Source: Chlorella sorokiniana
Lineage: Eukaryota > Chlorophyta > Trebouxiophyceae > Chlorellales > Chlorellaceae
Reading direction: 5' to 3'
Assembly (NCBI GenBank): GCA_025917655.1
Contig: CP084608.1
Coordinates: 2,356,001-2,420,000, forward strand
Length of the DNA: 64,000 nt
Below are positions 1 through 12,124 of the stretch, in pieces. Every line of letters begins with the position of its first letter. The stretch's first letter is position 1. The notes beneath the pieces were generated by a model, which was not told the DNA's origin, did no database searches, and saw only the letters and a program-made list of their open reading frames with translations. The translations under genes and the position numbers were made by a program.

Positions 1-881
1 GCACTACCCGCCGCGGCCGCGCCTGGGAGAGCTGCTGGGTGGGCTGCTGGCCCCCGCCGCCGCCAGCCGCTTTGTGGAGCCGCCCCCTGTGGTGGATGTG
101 GTGGGCGACGCGCCGCGCAGCTTCCCGCTCACCCTGCAGCACGCAGGCAAGCAGCTGCCGGGCAGCTTGACGAGCTGCCGGGCAGCGTCGCCAGCTCATG
201 AGTATGCTATGCTGGGCCGGGGGAGGAGGCAGGCGCGTTTGCGCGTGGGCGTGTGCTTTCCCATGGTGCCCACTGTTGCTGCGCTGCTGGAGGGTGGCCG
301 CAGCGCCGCACCCTCCAACCCAAGTGCTCTCGCCTCCCCCTCCCCCGGCAGGCCGCTACGTGCGGCCGCGTGTGGCATTAATTGGCGACGCGGCCCACGC
401 CGTGCACCCTCTGGCTGGTCAGGGCGTGAACCTGGGCTTTGCCGACGCGGCGGCGCTGGCGGGCGCGGTGGCGGGGGCGGTGGAGGCGGGGCAGGATGTG
501 GGGGCGTCGGCGGTGCTGGCGCAGCGGTACGAGGCGCCACGTCAGCGCGCCAACTCAGCCATGATCGCAGCGCTGGACACGCTGAAGGCGGTGTACCAGC
601 CGCAGGCAAGCTCCGCGCGTGCAGCGGCCGCTGCTGCCTGAAACGCATGGTCCGTGCGCTGGGCACAACAATCGTTCCAGCTACCCACCCGGCGCTGCCG
701 TGCCTGCGGCTGCCGCCCTGACTGAGCAAGCCGCTAACCCGCCACCCGCTCCCTGCCCATGCCTCCCACACCGCGTGCAGGAGGGCCGGCGGCGGCGCTG
801 CGCGGCCTGGGCCTCGATGTGCTGAACAGCGCCCCGCTGCTGAAGCAGACCATCATGCGGCTGGCCATGCACGGGGCGTGA
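1..881 (+). CDS. COQ6: COQ6-type FAD-dependent monooxygenase, C-terminal part (5' end outside window)
   Basis: C-terminal part of a UbiH/COQ6 flavoprotein hydroxylase, which in mitochondria hydroxylates the ring of the ubiquinone precursor. Three exons are visible: 1-146, 352-605 and 781-881. The second exon carries the family's second FAD motif, VALIGDAAHAVHPLAGQG, followed by VNLGFADA, which is the best evidence for the call. The last exon gives LNSAPLLKQTIMRLAMHGA and a stop, matching the usual COQ6 tail. Both introns begin with GCAAGC, so both appear to be GC-AG introns. The last exon is in frame only if the G run at 783-785 is one base longer than written. Other UbiH-family hydroxylases cannot be excluded, but the tail favours COQ6. 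The gene is tail-to-tail with the next one. Confidence 0.85.
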
Positions 882-1281
882 GTGCGAGCCCTCCCGCCGC
901 GTGCCCAAACACGTCCTTGCTTGCATCTGGCAGCATGCGCGTCGCGGCGAGAGCCTGCCTGGATGCTGTGACCAGTGCAGTGAGTGGGCTTGCAAGTCGC
1001 GCAGCAAGGCATCAGTCAGGGGTTGAATAAGGGCGGTCGGCTGGGATCACCGCCACGGGAGCGGCTGCGGCCCCAGCTCGCAATACAGTCCAAGTGCAAG
1101 GTTTTTGCCCCGCGTGGGGCCCAAGGGCGCCTGGGGCAGGCTGTGATGCCGTTTCACGGCGGCCAAGGTCGTGGCTTGTCAGATGCGTGGCGGTGCGGCG
1201 AGCACGGAGGGGGCCGAGGCCCCCATGCCTCCCACCACCGCCAGCGATGCCGACGCCGGCTGGAGGCGGCCCCAGGCACGG
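882..1281. other. Convergent intergenic region, nothing recognised
   Basis: This stretch lies between the stop of the COQ6-type gene and the stop of the UBC9 gene on the opposite strand. It should hold both 3' untranslated regions. I see no third gene, repeat or RNA in it. Confidence 0.5.
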
Positions 1282-2649
1282 CTAGATGGGCGGCGGATAC
1301 TTGGCCGCCTCTTGCCGCACGCGCTTCTTGTACTCATCTGGCCGCTGCTGAAGCATGACGTATGCATCTGCATGGGACAGGCGGCGGCGCCGCCAGCAGA
1401 CGGCTCAGCACGAGCCGGATGGCCGCCGCCACCAGGCCCGGCACAGACGCTGGCAGCGCGCAGAGGGGAGCCAGGTGACCCGAGCTGGACGGTGCGGCAA
1501 GCAGCGGGGCTGGGTTGTCGTGCTGCGAATGCAAGGGAGATGGAGCGGGGCCACGCGCGCCCATCGCCACGCACCCGCTTGCGCTGGCGACAGCAGGTTG
1601 GGTGTGTCCAGGAGCTCCTGCAGTGCGAACACACCAGGACTTCCAGGGGAGGGTGAGAAGCTGGGATGATGGCTGGCGGCTGGTGGTGGCCAGCCACCCA
1701 GATGGGGCCAGGGCCGCGGGCGGGGCAGCAGCCACATACTGCTGCAGCCATGTGACGACCCCCGCGCGCTCCCGCCCTCGCAACCCCGCCACGCCTGCAC
1801 CGCCACCCACACATGCCACCACGACACCACCACCATCCTTTGTGCTCCAAGTAAACATTTGTAACTGGCCACTATGCCACAAATCCCCCCCTTCCCACCT
1901 GGATGCCTGTCAGGATCTGCTTGATGGTGATGGACGGCCGCCAGCCCTCGTCCTCATTCAGGATGGAGAGGCAGACGGTGCCGGAGGGGTAGATGTTGGG
2001 GTGGAAGAAGTCTTTAGGGAACTTGCACTGCAAGGGGAGCAGCGGCGGCGGCGGCGGCAGCGAGCTTAGCTCGGGCGCTGCGGCAGGCGGGCAAGGCGCA
2101 GGGCGGGCACAGCACCCCGGGGGCGGCGTCCTGCCAGGCCGAGGCTTCACACGCCGGCATGCCTGAAACACTGTGGGTGCCCCTCACAGCGCTAGCGAGC
2201 GGAAGAACAGCAGGAGAGGGCACCTTGGGCGGCTTGGCTGGGTAGTCCTCTGTGAACTCCATGGTCAGCGGCAAGAAGGCGCCCTCCCAGATCGTGCCCT
2301 CCTTGCCCGGGATGAAACACTTCCACCGCATGATGTTGGTCTCCCTGCATACAAGGAAAGACCAGGCTCCCGTTGGCTGCTGGTCGACCAGCTGGAAGCT
2401 TGCAGCGGTGGCGGTGGGCCTGCCTAAGCCGGCGGCGGGAGGCGGCAGGCGGCGGCAGGTCTTACCCAGTCTCTGCGTTGGTTTCAGGTCGCGCGTGGAA
2501 TCCAAACGGCTTGTCCTGCGACACATGGTAGTGGGCTGAGCAAGTCTGGAGGTCATCCTGCGGCGATCCACCCGCGATTGCACTCGAGCGCTCACCTTTC
2601 TCCATGCCTTGCGCTCCTCTGCTAGCCTTGCTCGCGCCACGCCTGCCAT
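1282..2649 (-). CDS. UBC9: SUMO-conjugating enzyme E2 (UBC9/SCE1)
   Basis: E2 enzyme that accepts activated SUMO on a cysteine and passes it to lysines of target proteins, in nucleus and cytosol. Six exons read cleanly: 2649-2596, 2515-2466, 2344-2224, 2027-1899, 1617-1575 and 1367-1282. They sum to 483 nt, or 160 residues, the normal UBC9 length. The start gives [18 protein letters not shown], close to the UBC9 N-terminus. The active-site segment is [15 protein letters not shown], with the catalytic Cys at residue 94 (codon 1971-1973). The C-terminus reads [18 protein letters not shown] then PPPI. All splice junctions are GT-AG and no frame problem is seen, unlike most genes here. General ubiquitin E2s are unlikely, because the basic N-terminal helix is UBC9-specific. 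Confidence 0.96.
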
Positions 2650-3140
2650 CGCCTATATTACCTCGATTTCTCCAGCGCTTGTTGTTCCTGCACCCGACAC
2701 TTCCTCTGCAGCCTCCCTTTAAGCCCTCAAAAGCATGCAATGTCGGAGCTACAAGCGACTTGAAGAAACAAAGGAACCGGTAGGCAGTGCTACCCACCAC
2801 CGCACACTGCTGTCGATGCTGCCTGCGCTATGCCACAACCGCCGTTCACCGGCGTGCGATAGCCTCACCCAGCTGCTCTTTAGCAGCAGTAGATCAAAAT
2901 TCAAATGATTGTCAACGCATTGTCAATGCAGCGATTGATGCAGCAACAAGTTGAAAGAATGAAAACTACAAAAAGAGGGGGTTCACTCATTGGCTGCTCA
3001 GTCCAAGCGTTGCGATTGAATATTCGCTCACTAGCACCTCTCTGTCATGACACTCGCCCGCATGGTTGCGCCACAGCGGGAACCACCGGCAGGAGCCGCA
3101 GTGGGTGCATCGCCGTGCTTCGCGGCTCCTGGGCAGGCAC
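2650..3140. other. Intergenic region upstream of UBC9
   Basis: It separates the UBC9 start from the stop of the DMT transporter gene; both genes are on the minus strand. It presumably contains the UBC9 promoter and the transporter 3' UTR. The part around 2890-3000 is noticeably less GC-rich than the rest of the window. No motif was identified with confidence. Confidence 0.4.
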
Positions 3141-4882
3141 TCAGCTGTGTGTGACGCCGCCGCTGCCGCCCTCTGCTGCATCCCCACCTCTGCCTGCTGC
3201 ACTGGGCAGCTCCACTCGAAAGCTGCTCTTGGCCTTGAGCCTGCCCTGCCAGTCCAGACCTGCTGTGCCGTTTAGCGGCCAGCCCTCCAGCCCCTGTCCC
3301 CCTCGCAACCAGGGCCCTGCCCCGGGCTGCACCCGGTCAGGAGCGGCTACGACAGGCAGGCCCGGCTCACCACCTGCCTTGTCACCCGCACTGCCCGCCA
3401 TCGCTGCCGCCGCGCCACTGCCTGGCTGCCGCACCATCTTTTCCAGGTTAACCGCTATCACGCCAGCAGCGATGAGAAGCGTGCCCGCAACGCCGATCGG
3501 AGTGATTGGGTCGCCAAAGAACACGGAACCGATGATCCAGGCGAAAATGACCTGCAGCAACGCAGGGCAAGGCAGACGGGTGTAAGGAACTGCATAGACA
3601 AGCACAGTGCATGCCCCTACCACTGGAACGCCCTGGCCCGCTGTGCTTGTTCTTTCATATGCCTCAGGCTGTTGCATCTGATTGGCGCCGCTGGCGCCTC
3701 CGCACATCGATGGGAGGGACCGAGGCAGCCTCTTGCCTGTGTGAAGTTTATTGCGGTGGCCTTGGCCGCCATTTCTATCTGGAGTGCGCGGCTGACCAGC
3801 AGGTTTGCCACAAACGAGCAGCTGGCCAGCATCAGCAGCAGGACAGCCTCGACGGGCGACGGAAGTACCGCGGGGGCGGGATACCCCAGAGCCAGCGGGA
3901 CCACGGACAGCAGCAGTGAGAAGGTGTGGAAGTACATGGCGATCGTGAGAGGGTGCTCCCTCCTGCAGTGACATTGCCATGGCACCAGCGGGCATTTATC
4001 AGCGGGGGACAGCGGCGTCTAGGCGGTGGGCGGCCGCTCAATGCCAAGCTCCGCATACAAACAGGCGTCGCCCACAGGGAGGGGAACACTCACTTGCCAA
4101 TCAAGCGGATGCAGATGTAGGCGCCCGCTGCCAGCACAGCGCCGCCAAAGCCGAAGGCCATGCCCCATAGGCGCTGCCGCCCCAGCCCACGGCGGCGGAG
4201 CCGGGCTGCGCCACCAGCGCCACACCCGCCAGGCTGGCGCAGCAGCCCAGGGAGGTGCGCCAGCCAAAGCTCTCTCCGAGGAGCGGAAGGCCCAGCAGGG
4301 CGGTGAAGACGGGGCTCAAGTAGAAGATGATGGTCTGCAGGGTGGCAGGGGAGTGATGATGCTTGGCTGCAGGCGCGAGAAGGACGCCAATGGGCCTGAA
4401 AGGTGATCAGTCATAAGGCTGTGGACAAGCAGCAGGGCGCACCGAGTCGGCCAGCGGCAGCCGCGTGATGGACTCGTATGCGCAGACCATGGCCGAGGCG
4501 CCGATCAGGCCGCGAGCGAGCTTCAGCGGCAGCGGCGCCGTGCGCCCAAACACCGACACGCCGCGCAAGCGCGCGGTGGCGGCGGTGATGGTGGTGCTGA
4601 ACACGGCACGGCTTAGCACCATCTCGAACACCGGGATGCGCCCTTGCACCAGCTTCACGCAGGCGGACGCTACGCTGAAGGCAAAGGCCGACACCAGCAC
4701 ACACGCCACCCCGTTGTTCCACAGCGCGGCCAGAGGCCGGCGCCAGGCAGGGAGCGCGCGGCGGCGCCGCTGCTCCCGCCGCCTGCAGGCGGCGCAGCGG
4801 CTGCATCTATAAGAGGCGCGTTTTCATCGTCGCGATGGTAGGGGCTGGGTTCCTGGGGCCCCTCTTCGGCATCTCGCGCCAT
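3141..4882 (-). CDS. EamA-type drug/metabolite transporter (DMT superfamily, SLC35G-like)
   Basis: Multi-pass membrane transporter with two EamA halves; substrate unknown. The N-terminal region (from 4882) is hydrophilic, then hydrophobic segments follow: VACVLVSAFAFSVASACVKL and AVFSTTITAATARLRG (near 4700-4560), FYLSPVFTALLGLPLLGES (near 4330-4270), YFHTFSLLLSVVPLALGYPA (near 3950-3890), and finally FAWIIGSVFFGDP, PIGVAGTLLIAAGVIAVNLE in the last exon (3551-3141). The sequence AINFTQ joined to VIFAWIIG is typical of the second EamA repeat. The intron between them starts with GC (3736-3731 region). A hydrophilic tail of roughly 90 residues follows. The frame slips near 4770 and near 4175, each at a G run on the coding strand, and the family-like sequence continues after adding one G. 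The exact substrate class cannot be told from sequence alone. Confidence 0.82.
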
Positions 4883-5404
4883 CCCGCAGCTAAGCAGCCG
4901 CCCCGACGCTCAAAGATGTGTTCAGTGCATATAGCGAATTGGTGCTGGAGTTTTTGTTGTTTACTAATCAGCGCATGGCGTGCCGCACATGCCGACCCCG
5001 CCCGCTGAGCCACGCTGTCGGACTTGAATGGTGGTCATTGGCTGCTGGACCTTGCCAAATGCCTTCTACGATCCCTTGGATATCTTTTCAAGTATTTTAA
5101 GCCACATTCACGCACCCTTGCAACGCGACAAGGTTGCTGCAGATGAGCCACCGTATGGCGGCTCCCACACCCTCAGCTGCCCCCAGTTGTCTCTCGGCAC
5201 ACCCCATCTATGCTGTCCAAAGGGCAGCTCACATCATTGTGCCCAATCGGCAGTGTAAGGTTTTGAAACCATAACTGACATTTCTCAGTGCTGTAAATGG
5301 TGGCACGACGCGCCCCCAAAATTGCGCTGCCGCCAGCAAAGGGTCCTGTCCCTTGGCAGCCGGCCTACGCCCGGCAGAGCTCCGACCTCAAGACGAGCTC
5401 CCCT
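4883..5404. other. Intergenic region between DMT transporter and PMM genes
   Basis: Both flanking genes are on the minus strand. The stretch should contain the promoter of the transporter and the 3' UTR of the phosphomannomutase. Locally AT-richer sequence lies around 4920-5110. Nothing else was recognised. Confidence 0.4.
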
Positions 5405-7736
5405 TCATGCAGCTGGGAAGAGATCGCGCAGCTGGCGGATCGTGTCTGCGGGCCCGGTCACGGTGTGGCCTACGGTCAGCTCAGACTCAAAGATCTCAAA
5501 ATCATTGCCGCCCTGCACACACGGCGCAGCCACACAACAGCATCAGCCAACACCTCCATGCTCAGGCGGGCAGGGAGTGAAGCGGCCCCCAAAGAAGAAA
5601 CAAGGAACTGCGGCGACCCCAACCAGCCTGTACAGCAATAAGCAGCATGCAGGACCCGCGTGCTGCGCCGCAGGCGGAGCATCTGGGGGGTGCTGCGGCA
5701 GCGGCAACAGGAGGGCGACAGCAAGAGCCGCAGGCAGAAGGCGAGATAGAGAGGCAGGCAAGAGCGAGGGGTACAGCGACAGCGATGGACTGCAGCAGGC
5801 GCGCCTTGAAGGTCTTGTCGCCGAAGAAGTGGATCTCGTCAAAGTCGTCCTTGACGTACCGCAGGCAGTACGTCTTGTCCCAGCCCTGCAGCACGATGCA
5901 TGCACAGCGGTGCGCCGCCCTCTCAGCTGGAGGGTCTGCCCACCTGCAGCACTCACTACTGACGCCCCACGCATCTTCTTCTTCTCTCCTTCTCCTATTG
6001 ACGCTCAGCACGACCGGAGCCACCACCCCACTGCTTCCCGTGCCGAGCGCCAAGCAACAGCACCACCCGAGCTGGAGCTGGTGCTGCCGCGGGCTGAGGC
6101 AGCGCTGTCAGCCCGGCGGCACATCGCCGCACCCGGGGAAGACGTCGAAGGAAATCTGGCCGCCGATGGAGAAGGTGAGGTCGAGGTGGGCAAAGCGCTC
6201 GCGCAGCACCTCCACAAACTTGGCCCTGGGGGAGGCGGCGGCGGGGGGGGTTTGTGGGGTGCTTGTGGGCAGATACGTGTGGTGCGACGTAGCGTTGTGC
6301 ATGGGCGGAGGTCATGTGCGGCAAAGCGAACCAGATTATGGGACAATGTGTGGAAAGCAAGTAGCTGGCAGGAACCAGGGGAGCAAGCACTGCCAGCCCC
6401 CCACACAAACCACCACACACACCTAACCCCCTCCCACACACCATCGCCACAAACACCCTCCCCGGCCACCCACCTGATGCCGTTGGCCAGGTCGTACTTC
6501 TCAAATGCGTCCCGCTCCTCCTGGCTGCAGTTGCGCCCCACGGGGCTCACGTTCAGCATGCCGGCGCGGAACTCGATGAACGTGCCGCGCTTGACCGGGA
6601 TGTCGATGTCTGCAGGCGACGGAGCAAGCAGAGGAGCCAGCAGCTTGCGGTGCTGGAGACCAGTGGCGGCAGCGGGCAGCCAGCAGGCTGCGATGCCAGA
6701 AACACATGGCGGCTGTAGCGCTGGCGCAGGGAGGAGCAGCTGACAGCGGGCCGTGTCGAGGGCGGCTGCAGCTGCCGTGCTTGCTGCCGCAGGGTTGATC
6801 TGTGGCGGCAGCGCAGAGCGCAAGGCGTGGGGCGCGTTGTGCCCCACCCGCAAGGTACTTGAGGCAGAAATTGATGAACTCCTTCAGGTTTGCCTCCCCA
6901 GGTGGCTGCTCAGCGACTGCGACGCATGAGAGCGAAGAGGGAACAGAAAGAGGGACAACAATGGCAAAGCTCTTGGAATGCCGACGGAGCATTGGCGTCA
7001 TCTGCTGGTCGGCTCAGAACCGCGGGCTTGCGGCCACCGGAACACACTCCCACAATGCGCGCCATTCAGCGGCGCATTTGCTGCTGCTCGCCTGCACCGC
7101 CAGCAGCTCCCCCTCTTGTAAGCCACCAGCCCGTTCTCGGAGAAGACGTAGTCGAAGTCTTGGAGCACTGCGGGATGGAGCAAATGATTGGGGAGTGGGA
7201 CAGGAAAGTGAGAGGACAGTGGTGGGCAGAGGGGCGACAAAGGAGGGCGCCTGCAAACCAGGAGCGCACCAAGACGCACGAAACACGACGAAACAAACTA
7301 CAGAATGATGGAAGCTGGGAACCCGACAGAAGCCGCAGGATAATGAAAGCAGTAGGATGCAGGATTAAAGGTGTCTGCCATGACGGAGGCGGCGGTAGGT
7401 GGCGGCTCCCGATTGCTGCCACGCACCGCCCTTCCCCAGCTGCTCCATCTGCTTGACGAGGTCGGAGCCGCCGACGGTGCCAATGGTCACCAGCTGCAGC
7501 GCATGGCCAGGAGGTCGGAAGAGGCGCTGGAGGCGGCCGCAGGCGGGGGGAGTGTGCAGCTGGCCTGCGGAGAGAGAGGGGTGCCCGGCCGGGAGAGCAG
7601 CACCAAGCGGGCAGCGAGCGCAGCTGCCCACCTGCCGCAGCCGCTTCATCTCGTCCAACATGCTCTGCTCAACCTCCTTCCGCGGCTCCGTGAGCGTCCC
7701 GTCCACATCAAACAAACACAGCACTCGCTTGGTCAT
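5405..7736 (-). CDS. PMM: Phosphomannomutase (eukaryotic PMM, HAD superfamily)
   Basis: Cytosolic enzyme converting mannose-6-phosphate to mannose-1-phosphate, the route to GDP-mannose for N-glycans, GPI anchors and ascorbate. Eight exons: 7736-7632, 7493-7427, 7167-7092, 6916-6848, 6609-6474, 6225-6133, 5885-5805 and 5512-5405, for about 245 residues, the normal length. The start gives [14 protein letters not shown], with the HAD DxDGT nucleophile motif. Further conserved blocks are [37 protein letters not shown]-type [23 protein letters not shown] and IHFFGDKT followed by GGNDFEIF. Two introns (after exons 3 and 7) start with GC. One extra base is needed in the runs at 7109-7113, 6896-6899 and at the start of exon 7 to keep the frame. 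These look like assembly errors because every motif is intact. Confidence 0.95.
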
Positions 7737-8610
7737 TGCCACAGCAGCCTGCGCAGAAGCGCAAACGTGGGCGGCGGAGCAGCGGCGGCGAGCAGTTGGC
7801 GTGTGAGGGCCGCAAAGTGGCTGCTGGGCGGGGATGCATATGCAATCACGTTGTTAATGGCGCAGCGGGGCAACCTGTGAACTCGCAAGCACGCCGGTGA
7901 GCTGCGAACAACTCTAGGAAGAAGAGCGGGGAAGCCGAATGCCAAGGCAGCAACGTTACAAGATGTGAGCAAGTTGAACCTCAGATCACGGCAGAACACA
8001 GAGCAAGCGAACATTGGCTTCCTCTGCTCGCAACCTTTCCTCATCGCCGCCACCCGTCCGGACGCGTCCACTCTCAATGCAACCTGTCTTCTGCATAACG
8101 CCTTTGGACACCATTATGTTCAACTTGAGCGGCAGAAGCACTATTTCGTGACATTAATCATGCATGTAAACACAAGCGGGGTCCAGAGTCCATGGGGGCA
8201 TAGGTGATGCAGACCCGCCGCCGACAAGCCCCGACCGCCTGTATTCAGGCATTAGGTAAGAAGAAACGGACCAAGCGTTTGTACTCGTGAAACATGTGAG
8301 GATGTGGCCGGGAGACTGCTCCATCCAACAGATCTCGTGGCGGCATGCGGGTGCCCGCCACCAGCAGCTCAACCACCGACCTGCTTGTCGCTGTGTCCCG
8401 CCGCAGTACACATACAACACATCAATTTTGTTTCGGGTATGGGTAAAGCCTGGGATTCATCCGAGGGAAACTCCTAAGAGATCAACTATTGCTGCAGCCT
8501 TCACACGGCCTCCCGCTTTCCCAGGCCTCGCTCGTCTTCCTGGCCTCGGGCCGAATCCCCGGACAGTAGGCTTCGCGCTTGGCAGCCCACGTGGCGCACT
8601 TGGGCATAGA
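7737..8610. other. Divergent upstream region of PMM and the ER J-protein gene
   Basis: PMM starts leftwards at 7736 and the J-domain gene starts rightwards at 8611, so this segment should contain both promoters and 5' UTRs. The segment 8080-8290 is less GC-rich than its surroundings. I recognised no individual regulatory element and no additional gene. Confidence 0.45.
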
Positions 8611-11600
8611 ATGCGGCGCTCCTGGGCCGTGAGCCTGGGGAGCAGCCTGCTGGTGCTGCTGGCGGCGGCCGTGGGCGCCGTGCGCGAGACCAAGTATTAC
8701 GACGCGCTGGGCGTGTCGCCGGATGCCGACGATCGCACAATCCAGAAGGCCTACCGCAGAGCAGCCCTGTGCGTGCAGCAGCCGCTGTAGGGGCCTGCAG
8801 GACGAGCCATGCTCTGGCGCCGCCAGACCTGCCGCCTCCGGATGCGCGTTTTCTGTTGCCGCCTGGTGGGCTGCCAGGACGGTTCTGGATGCGCAGCCCC
8901 CAATGATGCACACATCTGCTGGTGTGTGCAGGCGGTACCATCCCGACCGCAACCCGGACAAGCCCGATGCCGAGGAGCGGTTCAGAGCGGTGGCAGAGGC
9001 GTACGAGGTGCTGTCGGGTGAGAGCAGCCGCCGCCGCTGCTGGGCTGCACGCGCTCCTTTCTTTCTATCTGTGCAGCGTGTGCACATGTCACATTTGTAC
9101 CAGCATTTGCCAGCCTCCCGCTGTGCCGGTGTGGCTTGGCCGCACTGGGGTGGGGTCTTAGTGTGCCCGCTTGCAGGGAAGCGCTACCGGACCCCTGGTC
9201 TCTTCATCTCTGGCCATGACCCCCTGTTTCCTCTTCTTTCTTCCTTGCAGACTCCCAGAAACGGGAGGTGTACGATCGCTACGGCGAGCAGGGCCTGAAG
9301 CAGGGCGGCCCCGGGGGCCCGGCGGCGCCCCGGCGGCGGCTTCCACTTCCAAGGTTCAGACGCCTTCAACATCTTTGAGACCGTGTTTGGCGGCATGGGC
9401 GGCGGCGGCGGCGGCCAGCGCGTGCACTTCCAGTTTGGCGGCGGCGGCATGGGTGGAGGTGGGCTCGCCGCATCGGGGTTGCGTGGCAGGGCAGGCGTGC
9501 TGAGGGCTTACCAACCCTCAGCGGGTTGCTACACAAAGCGCCTAGCTTGTCCCAGGTATGGCCAGATCACCCTGCCGTGACAAACACATGCGCCGCTGCG
9601 CTCTCCCCCTGTTGCAGGTCCCTTTGGCGGCGGCATGGGCGGCGGCGGCGGCGGCGGGGGCGGCGGCGGCAGCGGGACTCGGCAGGGCTGTACGACAACG
9701 ACGCCTTTGTGCAGGTGGGGCGGCACACCCAGGGTTGGCCTCCAGTCAGAGCCCTTTGTGGGGCGGGAGGGTGCACCTGGGCAGCCGGACGCCTCCACTC
9801 GGCATCCGGGCCTCCAGGCATGCCCGCACAGCATTTGCCTCACACCCTTTGACGCCGCCGACGGCTCTCTGGCTGCCCTGCGCGCGGCCCTGCCAGCCAT
9901 CAAATGTTGCTGCCGCTGCTCTCCACTGTCCAAATCGCAGGATCTTACAGAAGACACCTTCCCCGAGGGCGACGGCGACGGCTGGATCTGGCTGATTGAG
10001 TTTTACGCCCCCTGGTGGTGAGGCGGGCAGCTGGGTGTGGGCCCCTGCGCCTCCCTGCTTTCTAGCCCCCTGCTTGCTGGTCCCTGCGGGTGCCATCCCC
10101 GTGCCTCCTTTCTTTGTGGCACGCCCCCTAAATCCCCCTTAACAGCTGCACCTCTGCAGCGCTGAACAGCGCCGCACTGGCTGGCACTCGCACGTCGCCG
10201 CAAGCCATGCGCTCCTCGGTGCGACCTGGCCGCCCTCTCCCTTGCCCCTGCAGCGGCCACTGCCGCCAGCTGGCGCCCAAGTGGCGCAAGGTGGCCGAGG
10301 CGCTGCACGGCGTGGCAAAAGTGGCGGCCGTCAACTGCGAGCAGCAGCAGGGGCTGTGCCAGGAGCACGGCGTGCGCGGCTACCCAACCATCATGGCCCT
10401 CAGGTGCGCCGGCCCAGCGGCGCCAGCTCAGCAGGTGCTCGAAATGGACGCGCGCCTGGCGCAGCGCCAACTCCGGGCCGCTCGCCAGCCTGCACCCTTC
10501 TTGCGCCTCCCTCCCTGAACACCCCCTCCCCCGTCCTCCTGCTTCTTTGACGGGCACCTGGGTGCAGCGAGGGGCGGTTGCGAGAGTACAGCGGCGATCG
10601 CTCGGCGCGACACCTCAAGGACTGGGCGCTCGGCCTGCTCCCCAAGCACATCAAGAGCCTGAGCAAGGCGTCGCAGCTGCCGGACTTCCTGCGGCAGTGC
10701 ACCGCGGGCGCGGGCAGCGCCGCCAAGTGGGGGCGTGTGCGCGCTGCTGCTCAGCGACAAGAGCGAGACGAGCGCGCTGTACAAGAGCCTGGCGCTCAGG
10801 TGTGTGCCCAAGGGTGGGTCGTGAATGGAAGCGTCTTGCTGCATTTTGTGGGAATGGGGATATAGGGGGCAGCTGCTCTGGACAGGAGGGAGGGGGCATG
10901 CTGCACCTACCGCTGGCCGCCTGTTTGCTACCGCTGTCATGGGCTACTAGCCGCCTCGCGCTGGCCGGTGTCAACTGCCGCCGCCGCGCCGCCGCAGGTA
11001 CAAGGGCAAGATTGCGTTTGGCGAGGCTCTGCGCTCCAACCCGGAGCTCAGCGGCACGTTTGGCGTGCACGAGTACCCCTCCCTGCTGGTGGTCTGCGGC
11101 GGCAACAAGGACGTCGTGGTGAAGTATGAAGGTGTGCGAGGGTTCTCCAAAAACACAAGGCGGCGGTTCTTCTTCCCACCCAACCCTGGGCTGTCGACGC
11201 CAGCTTTGCACTGGCCGTGCTGGCCTGTCCCTCAACCGGCAGCTGTCGTTGGTGGGGACAGGTGGACGGGTGTTTGGGAGCGCTGCAGCCGCCGATGCCG
11301 TGCCCCGTGGACTTCACGGAACACACTGCCATGCCCAGCTTCTTCACAACCCGCTCAACCTGCCTGGCTGCAGGGGAGTTGAAGTCGACAAAGCTCTCGC
11401 GCTTCCTCAACCAGTTTTACAACGGCAAGGCATGCGCCGCAGCGGTCAAAATAGGTGCGAGCATTGCCTCCACCCACCGCTGCGCATGCACACCCGCTCG
11501 CCTGCTTTGAGCAACCTAGGCCCTGCGTCTCCGGCACGGTTGTTGGTGTGCTGCTTTGGAGGGCCTCCTGTTGCCTTGCTGGCCTTTGCGTTGCTGAGCA

Positions 11601-11785
11601 CTGCTGCCGCCGCTGCTGCCGATGCAGACGCAAACACGGACCTCAGCAAGATGCGGGTGGGCCAGCTGAAGCAGATCCTGGAGACGCGGGGAGAAAAGTG
11701 CAAGGAGTGCGTGGAGAAGGGAGACTACATCGCCAAGATCCGGCAGGTGTTTGGCGTCGACAGCGGCGCGCACTCCGAGCTGTGA
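8611..11785 (+). CDS. ER-type DnaJ/thioredoxin fusion protein with C-terminal CxxC (MANF/SAP-like) domain
   Basis: Predicted ER-lumen co-chaperone and oxidoreductase, comparable to ERdj5/DNAJC10. The N-terminus is a clear signal peptide ([17 protein letters not shown]). A J domain follows ([20 protein letters not shown]), with the HPD motif split over the first intron ([16 protein letters not shown], exon 8932-9017). A Gly-rich segment with [18 protein letters not shown] comes next. A thioredoxin fold follows with active site [16 protein letters not shown], the APWCGHC junction lying across an intron (10017/10254). A further thioredoxin-like region carries the hydrophobic strand [19 protein letters not shown]. 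The last exon (11628-11785) has [20 protein letters not shown], resembling the C-terminal SAP-like domain of MANF. The protein ends in HSEL, a plausible HDEL-type retention signal. Frame slips at G/C runs (9313-9317, 9328-9331, 9656-9660, 10729-10733) probably reflect sequencing. Confidence 0.88.
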
Positions 11786-12124
11786 GCGACCCCTGCCGTG
11801 CGTTTCCCTTCCATCCCCCATTTCATGGCTGCCTTCCCCCACTCATTTGAACTTCCCATTAAAATGTCAGAGCATATAACACATGCCAAAGAGCACAGCC
11901 AAACACTAGTACGGTACATCTCCACACACGGGAGGCGGTGGCATCAAGAGGGGGCTTTAGCAGCGCCGCCAAGCGAGTCTTGCACCTGCTAACGCCCGTG
12001 GCTGGCCCAGCACATTGCTGGCTTGTAGCACCGGCAGGCACCTCGATACGAGTGGTTGCGCATGACAGCGGCATGGGCCACTGCTCCCAGCGACAAACAC
12101 AGGCCGGCAGGCTTGCGCTCCCCC
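11786..12124. other. Convergent intergenic region
   Basis: This is the short gap between the stop of the J-protein gene and the stop of the minus-strand MYND gene. It should hold the two 3' UTRs, and no other feature was seen. Confidence 0.45.

Noticed and set aside
5322-6743. A 473-codon open frame on the plus strand
   Set aside because: It is antisense to phosphomannomutase, whose eight exons are fully accounted for on the minus strand.
8287-8610. An N-terminal extension of the J-protein upstream of 8611
   Set aside because: The frame is open, but the ATG at 8611 places a normal signal peptide at the N-terminus, while the upstream sequence has no domain-like features.
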